A program made the translations under genes and the position numbers. The notes beneath the pieces were generated by a model. That model was not told the origin of the DNA and made no database searches. It worked only from the letters and a program-made list of their open reading frames with translations. DNA of 64,000 nt from Nocardioides szechwanensis (GTDB lineage Bacteria > Actinomycetota > Actinomycetes > Propionibacteriales > Nocardioidaceae): assembly GCF_900103935.1 (NCBI RefSeq), contig NZ_FNIC01000002.1:310001-374000 (forward strand), written 5' to 3'. Below are positions 17,984-24,988 of the stretch, piece after piece (the stretch's first letter is position 1; the number at the start of each line of letters is the position of its first letter).

Positions 17984-18007
17984 GGGGCCGGCCTCGGGGC
18001 CGGCTCC
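17984..18007 (+). terminator. Stem-loop after the transporter operon
   Basis: GGGGCCGGCC pairs with GGCCGGCTCC (one G-T) around a TCGG loop, 6 nt after the binding-protein stop. There is no T-run, as often in actinobacteria. It may reduce read-through into the DeoR gene. Confidence 0.6.
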
Positions 18008-18075
18008 AACTGGTTGGGTACGAACTGGTGTCGCGCTGCGGCCAGGCCATGGATAGGGGAGAAGATGAACGCATC

Positions 18076-18933
18076 ATGGACAGGTCCTCTCGCCACCGCA
18101 CGCAGGACGGGCGCACGATTGTGAGTGAAAACCCGCTGCACCGCCTGCGACCGGCCGAGCGTCACGACGCCATCACCGAACGTGTCCTCACCGCCGGGTC
18201 GATGAGGATCGAGGAGCTTGCCGAGGCGTTCGGAGTGAGCGCCATGACGATGCACCGCGATCTGGACATGCTCGAGTCGCGCGGTGTCCTCCGTAAGTCC
18301 AGAGGCATGGTCACGGCCCTGGCCTCGAGCCTCGTGGAGTCCGGCCCCGAGTACCGGGCCCGCGAGCACAGAGCCGCGAAGGCCGCCATCGCCTCGGCGG
18401 CCTTCGCCCTCGTGGAGCCCGGCCAGGCGATCATCCTGGACGACTCCACGACCGGACTTCATCTGGCGAAGCTGCTGCCGCAACGCCAGCCACTCACGGT
18501 GATCACCAACTTCGAGCGGGTGATCACCCAGCTCGTCGGCCGCCCCGGCATCGCTCTGATCTCTCTGGGCGGACAGCACTACCAGTGGTGCGACGCCTAC
18601 ATGGGCAGCCTCACGCTGGAGAACCTGCGGATGCTGAGGGCCGATATCCTGTTCATGTCGACCCCTGCCGTCATCGACGACATCTGCTTCCACCAGCACC
18701 ACGACGCCGCGCTGATCAAGAAGGCGATGTTCGAGTCCGCCGGACAGCGGGTGCTGATGCTGGACCACTCGAAGTTCGAGAAGCGTGCCTTGCACGCCCA
18801 CACCTCGCTCACCGACTTCGACACCGTGATCGTCGACTACGAGACGCCTCCAGAGCATCTCGAGCGGCTCCAGAGCAAGGGAGTGAGCGTCATCATCGCC
18901 GAACCGAGGCCCCCGGGCCGCTCGACCGCCTGA
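18076..18933 (+). CDS. DeoR-family transcriptional regulator
   Basis: About 285 residues. The N-terminal HTH is RMRIEELAEAFGVSAMTMHRDLDMLESRGVLRKS-like, the DeoR signature (helix with AEAFGVS and R-D-L). The C-terminal DeoRC sensor has DDSTTGLHLAKLL, TVITNF and LMLDHSKFEKRA, a phosphosugar-isomerase-like fold that binds phosphorylated intermediates. It probably controls the flanking sugar-alcohol operon and responds to a tetrose or ketose phosphate. Start uncertain: ATG 18076 or GTG 18121 are both in frame; the region before 18049 is unlikely to be coding. Confidence 0.88.
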   Translation: MDRSSRHRTQDGRTIVSENPLHRLRPAERHDAITERVLTAGSMRIEELAEAFGVSAMTMHRDLDMLESRGVLRKSRGMVTALASSLVESGPEYRAREHRAAKAAIASAAFALVEPGQAIILDDSTTGLHLAKLLPQRQPLTVITNFERVITQLVGRPGIALISLGGQHYQWCDAYMGSLTLENLRMLRADILFMSTPAVIDDICFHQHHDAALIKKAMFESAGQRVLMLDHSKFEKRALHAHTSLTDFDTVIVDYETPPEHLERLQSKGVSVIIAEPRPPGRSTA

Positions 18934-18945
18934 GGCGCAGGCGGC

Positions 18946-19350
18946 TCAGCCAGGCTGGTTGATGTTGACCATCCAGGTCACGCCGTACTTGTCGGCGAGC
19001 TGCCCGAAGACGTCGCCCCACATCTGCTTCTCGAGCGGCACGTTGATCTGGCCGCCGTCGGCGAGCGTCTCGAACCAGCCGCGGAGCTTGGCGTCGTCGT
19101 CGCCGCTGAGGCTGAGCGTGACGGTGCTGCCAGGCGTCAGGGTCTCGCCGGGCGGCGTGTCGGAAGCCATGAGGACGAGGTCGGGTGCCTCGAGCTGGGC
19201 GTGCATCACCTGCTCGGCCTGCTCGCCCTGCATGCCCATCTCACCGAAGGTGTTGAGCGCGAGCTCGCCGCCGAAGACCGACTGGTAGAACGTGATCGCG
19301 TCGCGGGCGGTGCCGTCGAAGTGCAGGTAGGGGTTCAGCAGGGTGGCCAT
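18946..19350 (-). CDS. VOC/PhnB-like glyoxalase-fold protein
   Basis: A 134-residue protein of the PhnB / 3-demethylubiquinone methyltransferase-like group: NPYLHFDGTARDAITFYQ, FGGELAL, then PPGE and QMWGDVFGQLADKYGVTWMVN. The fold is a paired beta-alpha-beta module; function is usually unknown. ATG 19350 has GAGGAG 8 nt upstream, and the longer upstream frame is Arg-rich and not credible. Confidence 0.87.
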   Translation of the reverse strand: MATLLNPYLHFDGTARDAITFYQSVFGGELALNTFGEMGMQGEQAEQVMHAQLEAPDLVLMASDTPPGETLTPGSTVTLSLSGDDDAKLRGWFETLADGGQINVPLEKQMWGDVFGQLADKYGVTWMVNINQPG

Positions 19351-19409
19351 CAGGGCTCCTCGAGTAGGGGGACCTCCATCAGACCAGCCGCCGGGGACAT
19401 AGTCATCGG

Positions 19410-19814
19410 TCAGCGGATGCCGGTGTCGCAGGGGACGTCCACGGTGGTGTGGGCTCCGGCGACGACCCGGGCGTCCATGAACTCGCACGACATGCCGGCG
19501 TCGGCGGTGACGACGTAGTCACCGGGAGGCAGGGCGAGCTCGAAGGCGCCGTCCGCATCGGTGTGGGTGGTGGCGACGGGTTCGCCGGCGCCGTACGCCT
19601 CGCCGGGGATCTGCTTCGCGACCTTGACCAGGACGTTGGCGGCCGGCAGGTCGTCGCAGGGTTCGCCGACGGACTCGACCGGGCACTGGGGTCCGAGGAG
19701 CACCTGCCCGGAGATGCCGGACGAGGGTTGGTCGTCGGACCGGTCGATGTGCCCATCGTCGCCGCAGCCGGCGAGGACGAGGGCCGCGGAGGCGACCAGG
19801 AGGGGGAGGCGCAT
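19410..19814 (-). CDS. Small lipoprotein with carboxypeptidase-regulatory-like domain
   Basis: A 134-residue lipoprotein: MRLPLLVASAALVLAGC gives a signal peptide and lipobox with Cys17. The mature part has ISGQVLLGPQCPVE, LPAANVLVKV and TDADGAFELALPPGDYVVTAD, the sequence pattern of a carboxypeptidase-regulatory / SdrD-B-like beta-sandwich. Role unknown; probably exposed on the cell surface. Divergent from the PhoD gene. Confidence 0.75.
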   Translation of the reverse strand: MRLPLLVASAALVLAGCGDDGHIDRSDDQPSSGISGQVLLGPQCPVESVGEPCDDLPAANVLVKVAKQIPGEAYGAGEPVATTHTDADGAFELALPPGDYVVTADAGMSCEFMDARVVAGAHTTVDVPCDTGIR

Positions 19815-19889
19815 GTGGGTAGGACGTCGTCGAGGGCTGTTCGGCTCCAGATCACCAGGTCGCCACCTGGGTGGGCCAGCGTGGCCGGC

Positions 19890-21458
19890 ATGACTGATCT
19901 CGGGAAGTCCCTCGGCCGCCGTACCCTCCTCCGCTCCGGCGCGCTCACCGCCGGCGCCCTCACCCTGACCGGAGCCGCCGCCCCCGCGGGTGCCTCCCTG
20001 GTGCGCCGTCGCCTGACGCTGCCCTCCGGGGTCCAGAGCGGCGACGTGACCACGCGCTCCGCAGTGCTCTGGGCGAGGTCGTCGGGTCCGGGACGCCTGG
20101 TCGCCGACGTGGTCAGCGGGCGCCGTCACCGCCGCGTCCGCGGGCCGTGGGCGAGCGAGCAGAGCGATCTGACCGCGAAGATCGCGCTGGACGGGCTGGC
20201 GCCCGGACGTGAGTACGCCGTGGAGCTGGCCTTCGAGCACGAGGACGGGCACCGCGGGGAGTCGCAGGTCGCGACGTTCCGCACGGCCGCCGTGCATGCC
20301 CAGCCGACCAGCTTCGTCTGGACCGGCGACACCTGCGGCCAGGGCTGGGGCATCAACCCCGACCTCGGCGGCCTGGTGGGCTACCGCGCGATGCACGAGA
20401 CCCGCCCGGACTTCTTCGTCCACGCCGGCGACACGATCTACGCCGACGGCCCGCTGGCCGAGCAGGTCACCGAGCCCGACGGGCAGGTCTGGCGCAACAT
20501 CGTCACACCCGAGGTCAGCAAGGTCGCCGAAACCCTCACGGAGTTCCGCGGCCGGCACCGCTACACGATGCTCGACGCCAACGTCCGGGCGATGTACGCC
20601 GAGGTGCCGCTGATCGCGCAGTGGGACGACCACGAGACCACCAACAACTGGTGGGCCGGCGAGGTGCTGGACGACGCGCGCTACACGCAGGAGCGCCGGG
20701 TCGACGTACTGGCCGCCCGGGCGCGCCAGGCCTGGCAGGAGTACATGCCGATCGCGGACCCGCGGTCACACCGCCAGGACCGCGGCCACGACCGCGGCTT
20801 CGCCCCCGCGCGGATCTACCGCAAGATCGAGCGCGGGCCGCAGCTCGACGTCTTCTGCCTCGACATGCGCACCTTCAAGGACCCCAACACCCCCGGCCTC
20901 GAGCAGGACAAGACGCACATCCTCGGGGAGGAGCAGGTCGACTGGCTGATCCGGGAGGTACGGCGGTCAACGGCGACGTGGAAGGTGATCTCGGCCGACA
21001 TGCCGCTCGGGCTGGTCGTGCCCGACGGGCCGGTCAACCAGGAGAGCCTGGCCAACCGCGACCCGGGCGCACCGCTGGGCAAGGAGCTCGAGATCGCCCA
21101 GGTGCTGTCGGCGTTCAAGCGCCACGGCGTACGCAACGTCGTGTGGATCACCGCCGACGTCCACTACTGTGCCGCCCACCACTACGACCCGACGCGCGCC
21201 GGCTTCACCGACTTCGACCCGTTCTGGGAGTTCGTCGCCGGGCCGATCGCAGCCGGAAGCTTCGGCCCCAACCAGCTCGACGCGACATTCGGGCCCGAGG
21301 TCGTGTTCAGCAAGCACGCGGCCACGCCCAACGAGTCGCCGCGGCACGGCAACCAGTTCTTCGGCCACGCCGCGATCGACGCCGACGGGCTGCTGACCGT
21401 CAGCCTGCGCGACCTGGCCGGCCACACGCTGTGGAGCAAGGACCTCGCACCTGCATAG
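19890..21458 (+). CDS. PhoD-type alkaline phosphatase/phosphodiesterase, Tat-exported
   Basis: A 522-residue metallophosphatase. The N-terminus has a twin-arginine signal (GRRTLLRSG followed by a hydrophobic stretch ending APAGAS), so it is exported folded. Then a fibronectin-like PhoD_N part, and the catalytic domain with VWTGDTCGQGWG, HAGDTIYADG, WDDHETTNNW and WITADVHYCAAHHY, the Ca/Fe-binding residues of PhoD. It would release phosphate from esters outside the cell. No Pho box was recognised upstream. Confidence 0.9.
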   Translation: MTDLGKSLGRRTLLRSGALTAGALTLTGAAAPAGASLVRRRLTLPSGVQSGDVTTRSAVLWARSSGPGRLVADVVSGRRHRRVRGPWASEQSDLTAKIALDGLAPGREYAVELAFEHEDGHRGESQVATFRTAAVHAQPTSFVWTGDTCGQGWGINPDLGGLVGYRAMHETRPDFFVHAGDTIYADGPLAEQVTEPDGQVWRNIVTPEVSKVAETLTEFRGRHRYTMLDANVRAMYAEVPLIAQWDDHETTNNWWAGEVLDDARYTQERRVDVLAARARQAWQEYMPIADPRSHRQDRGHDRGFAPARIYRKIERGPQLDVFCLDMRTFKDPNTPGLEQDKTHILGEEQVDWLIREVRRSTATWKVISADMPLGLVVPDGPVNQESLANRDPGAPLGKELEIAQVLSAFKRHGVRNVVWITADVHYCAAHHYDPTRAGFTDFDPFWEFVAGPIAAGSFGPNQLDATFGPEVVFSKHAATPNESPRHGNQFFGHAAIDADGLLTVSLRDLAGHTLWSKDLAPA

Positions 21459-21608
21459 CGTGGGTGCGCGAGAGTGTGCAACCCGCGGTACGGTGAAGGC
21501 GCGGTAGCGGAACAAGGTGACCAGTCGAGGGCTCTGACCCTCGTCGACCGGGCATCTCCCGACTGCCCTCGTCCCTCTCGGTGGCGGACAACCCTAGACA
21601 GAGCCGCG

Positions 21609-22826
21609 ATGAGCGCTCGATCCCGATCCACCCGATCCCCTTCCTCCAGGACCACCGCGCTGACGGTGTTGGACCGCCGCACCGACCTGCGGGTCCTGCT
21701 GATCGAGGACGCGACGACCGACTGCGTGCTGGTGCGGGCCCTGCTCGAGGGGGAGTTCCCCAACGGGGACATCGAGGCCGCCACCAGCCTTGCGCACGCC
21801 CTCGATCGCCTCGCGCTGGCGGACTACGACGTGGTCCTCGTCAACCTCAACCTCCCCGAGGCCGACGGCTGCGCCGTCGTCCGCGCGGTGCGCGTCACCT
21901 CGCCCCACACGGCACTGATGGTCCTGACCGGCCGCGGCGACGGGACCCTGGCGCTGTGGGCGCTGGCCGAGGGTGCGCAGGACTACCTGGTGACCGGCGA
22001 GCACGACGGCCCGCGCCTGGCCGACGCGCTGCTACGGGGGCTCCAGCGCAGCCGCACCGAGCAGCGGGCGCACGCCGTACTGGGCTCGGCGCTGGACCAC
22101 GAGTCGGAGAGCGCAGTACGGCTCCGCGAGCTCACCCTCGCGAAGAGCGAGTTCGTCGCGACCGTGAGCCATGAGCTGCGGACCCCTCTCAGCAGCATCG
22201 CCGGCTACGCCGAGATGCTGCGGTCCGAGGGCGGCCTCACCACCCAGCAGACCAGGTTCGTGGATGCCATCGCTCGCAACGCCACCCGCCTCGCCGTGCT
22301 GACCGACGACCTTCTCGTGGTCTCCTCCTTCAGCTCCGCGGTCGAGCAGCTGGAGCCCGTCGCGGTCGACCTGAGCGTGGTCGTCGCCGGCACCCAGGAG
22401 GTCATCCGGGTGCTGGGAGCCGGGCACCAGCTCGACTTCGTCTTCGAGCTGCCCGACCACCCGGCACTCGTGACCGGCGACGCCGGCCATCTCGAGCGCG
22501 TCGTACTCAACCTGGTGGGCAACGCCATCAAGTTCAGCAAGGAGCACGGCCGCGTGACGTGCCGGGTGTCGACCAGCCCGTCAGACGTCTACCTCGAGGT
22601 GATCGACAACGGCATCGGGATCCCTGAGGACGAGCAGCACGAGCTGTTCACGATGTTCTTCCGGGGCTCGACAGCGCGCAACCGCGCCGTCCAGGGCACC
22701 GGGCTCGGGCTCCACATCGTCTCGTCGATCGTGCGCCACCACCACGGGGAGATCGACGTCCAGTCGGGGAGTGGGCAGGGGACCACGTTCACGGTGCGCC
22801 TGCCGCGACGGCTGCGGGCCGCGTGA
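21609..22826 (+). CDS. Hybrid receiver-histidine kinase with degenerate receiver
   Basis: About 405 residues: an N-terminal receiver-like domain (residues 25-145) followed by HisKA (ATVSHELRTPLSSIAGY) and HATPase_c (NLVGNAIKFS, DNGIGIP, GTGLGLHIV). In the receiver the acidic pocket is partly kept (LLIEDA), but the phospho-acceptor position is Asn79 (VLVNLNLPEADG) and the usual Lys is Thr129 (YLVTGEHDG). It therefore cannot accept a phosphate in the normal way and may be a pseudo-receiver controlling the kinase. No membrane segments, so cytosolic. Start ambiguous (ATG 21609 or GTG 21666). No partner regulator is adjacent. Confidence 0.85.
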   Translation: MSARSRSTRSPSSRTTALTVLDRRTDLRVLLIEDATTDCVLVRALLEGEFPNGDIEAATSLAHALDRLALADYDVVLVNLNLPEADGCAVVRAVRVTSPHTALMVLTGRGDGTLALWALAEGAQDYLVTGEHDGPRLADALLRGLQRSRTEQRAHAVLGSALDHESESAVRLRELTLAKSEFVATVSHELRTPLSSIAGYAEMLRSEGGLTTQQTRFVDAIARNATRLAVLTDDLLVVSSFSSAVEQLEPVAVDLSVVVAGTQEVIRVLGAGHQLDFVFELPDHPALVTGDAGHLERVVLNLVGNAIKFSKEHGRVTCRVSTSPSDVYLEVIDNGIGIPEDEQHELFTMFFRGSTARNRAVQGTGLGLHIVSSIVRHHHGEIDVQSGSGQGTTFTVRLPRRLRAA

Positions 22827-22844
22827 CCGGCGGCGCCAACCGCG

Positions 22845-23108
22845 CTAGTAGCTGTCGGCGATCGTGATCTTGTCGTACGCCGCCGGCACCTCGTCGCCGC
22901 TGTAGCAGCTCAGCGTCACGACCTGCCCCACAGCAGCGGTGTCGGAGCTGCAGTCGAGCTGGGCGACCACCTCGAAGGCCTCGCCCTCGGTGATCTCCAG
23001 CGGGTTGTCGACGCCACCGGGAGCGTCGTCGTTGGGCACCCAGGTGTGCCCGTCCCAGCGCCAGTTGCCGTCGGGGCTGATCTGCTCTCCGCACCTGCCT
23101 TCGCTCAT
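22845..23108 (-). CDS. Small hypothetical protein with W-DG-W motif
   Basis: An 87-residue protein, beginning MSEGRCGEQISPDGNWRWDG. The short motif SPDGNWRWDGHTWVP resembles tryptophan-rich repeats found near the ends of actinobacterial membrane proteins. The rest (two Cys, acidic) gives no function. AAGG lies 8 nt before ATG 23108. Confidence 0.6.
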   Translation of the reverse strand: MSEGRCGEQISPDGNWRWDGHTWVPNDDAPGGVDNPLEITEGEAFEVVAQLDCSSDTAAVGQVVTLSCYSGDEVPAAYDKITIADSY

Positions 23109-23168
23109 GTTCGGCACCTTCTCACGGACCGATCAGCGGCGCCACGCCTATGCTCGGGCAACAAGCCC

Positions 23169-23174
23169 TACCGT
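23169..23174 (+). promoter_or_regulatory. Candidate -10 box, leaderless start at 23181
   Basis: TACCGT ends 6 nt before the GTG at 23181, and no ribosome binding site precedes the gene. Confidence 0.45.
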
Positions 23175-23180
23175 GGAGCC

Positions 23181-24896
23181 GTGGCAAAGAAACGCAAGCG
23201 TCCCGACCATCCTCGCGTGCCTCGCCGACCCACCATCGAACATCGGCAAGTGCCGCGAACCGAGCCGGACGCCGAGCTCCAGCCGCTGATGCAACTGCTC
23301 AAGCGCGCCCTCTACGCCGACCACCCCCTCGAACTGCTCGCCCTGGTGTCCGGGCTGATGGCCACGGCCATGCCGCGGCCGAGTCTCCGTGGCGAGGAGC
23401 CGAAGGTGTCCCTGGACCACCTGGTGGGGACCTTCGAGGACGTCGACCTGGCGGCCACGACGGCGGCCCTGCACGTGATCGCCGAGCTCACGACCGACGA
23501 GCTGATGACCGCGCGGATCAGGCGCACCCTCCGGGCGCGTCAGCAACCGATGCCGCAGTGGCTCCGCGACCTCGGACGCACTGAGCTGATCGGCGTCCAC
23601 GAGACGTCGGAGGAGCTGGACGACGGCCGCAACGTCATCGTCGACGTACGGCTCCCTGACGGGAGCGCCGTGGCCGCGGTGATCTACATCGACCACAACA
23701 TCGGCATGGTGGTGAAGGACGCGTTCACCGTTGACCTGCCGTTCGTGGAGCTCCGGCCCCGGTTCGCGGAGATCGAGCCCGACATCGACATCGCCGGCAT
23801 AGACCCGGCACTGGCCAGGGCCAAGATCGTGAGGGCTGTCGAGATCGGCGCGATGACCTACCCGCCGATCGAGACGGAGACCTGGCCCGGGCAGCGCGCA
23901 CTGATCGACTGGATGGTGCGGCAGCTGCCCGACGGCGCCGAGCTCCCGGAGTGGGAGCCGATGTCCGACGGGGACCAAGCAGCGCTCATCGACGACTTCC
24001 TCGGCTCGTCGTACGGCCAGCGGTACGTCGGGAGCGAGCCGCACCTCCAGCTGCTCGAGAGCCTCCTGTGGTTCGGCACCGGCTACGGCACCTGCGACCC
24101 CCTGCGCTGGTCGCCGGTGAACGTCGAGGTCCTGCTGGTCGACTGGTTCCCCCGCAAGGTTGTGGCGCCTGTCGAAGAGCTGACCCTGATGCCAGCACTG
24201 CTGCGCTCGTTCATCCGCTACGCCCATGCGAAGCGGGGCATCCGTGCCGACAACCGGACGGCAACCTTGGCGTCGGTCGACCGCTGGGAGCCGGAGTACC
24301 AGGCGCTCATCCGGACCGACCGGCCCCAGGGTGCCGAGGCGTTGGCGCGGATGCTGCTCACAGACGACCAGATCGAGGATCTGATGTTCGAGGAGCTGGT
24401 CGATGCCGTTGGAGGCATCGAGACGCTCGATCATCTTGACGACGAACCCCTTCCCGACGAGCCCTTCGACCCGTCCGGGGTACCGGACGAGATTCTGCCC
24501 AAGATTCTGGAGATGGTGGCGCTCTGCGACGACAACGCAGACGCCCTGCTCGATGTCGAGCACCGCACCGCCAACCGACGATTGATCCGCCTCCTTGCCC
24601 TGGCCGACCCCGGCTACTTCCGCGGTCGTGCCTCGGCCCGTACGTCGGCGGCGGCGGTCAGCTGGATGGTCGCTCGCGCCAACGACACGATCAGCCCCTA
24701 CGGGCTCACCTCAGCCGAGCTCCTGGCCACGTTCGGGGTGGCGTCGGTCTCCGATCGCGCACATCGTTTCCGTCGGATGCTGGATCTACCGGACCACGGG
24801 CCGGTTCCCGGCCCGATCCCCCTGGGTCGGCCCGAGCTGCTCGTGAGTGAGGCGCGCGGAGAGATCATCGCCGAACGTGACGGGCTTCGGACCTGA
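23181..24896 (+). CDS. Conserved actinobacterial hypothetical protein (possibly DUF6398)
   Basis: A 571-residue cytosolic protein without signal or membrane segments. It begins basic (VAKKRKRPDHPRVPRR). A mid region reads VIYIDHNIGMVVKDAF and FVELRPRFAEIEPDIDIAGID; later CDPLRWSPVNVEVLLVDWFPRK and LLRSFIRYAHAKRGI resemble DUF6398 as I recall it. No catalytic motif is recognised, so no function is assigned. The ORF is open upstream to 23046 but GTG 23181 fits the -10 spacing. Confidence 0.7.
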   Translation: MAKKRKRPDHPRVPRRPTIEHRQVPRTEPDAELQPLMQLLKRALYADHPLELLALVSGLMATAMPRPSLRGEEPKVSLDHLVGTFEDVDLAATTAALHVIAELTTDELMTARIRRTLRARQQPMPQWLRDLGRTELIGVHETSEELDDGRNVIVDVRLPDGSAVAAVIYIDHNIGMVVKDAFTVDLPFVELRPRFAEIEPDIDIAGIDPALARAKIVRAVEIGAMTYPPIETETWPGQRALIDWMVRQLPDGAELPEWEPMSDGDQAALIDDFLGSSYGQRYVGSEPHLQLLESLLWFGTGYGTCDPLRWSPVNVEVLLVDWFPRKVVAPVEELTLMPALLRSFIRYAHAKRGIRADNRTATLASVDRWEPEYQALIRTDRPQGAEALARMLLTDDQIEDLMFEELVDAVGGIETLDHLDDEPLPDEPFDPSGVPDEILPKILEMVALCDDNADALLDVEHRTANRRLIRLLALADPGYFRGRASARTSAAAVSWMVARANDTISPYGLTSAELLATFGVASVSDRAHRFRRMLDLPDHGPVPGPIPLGRPELLVSEARGEIIAERDGLRT

Positions 24897-24988
24897 CTCG
24901 ACGCTGAGCGACACCCGGTTCAGGCGGCCATCCACAGGCGCGGAAATCTGACTTTTCACGTCGGCGACTGCTGGCAACGGTGGTGGTC

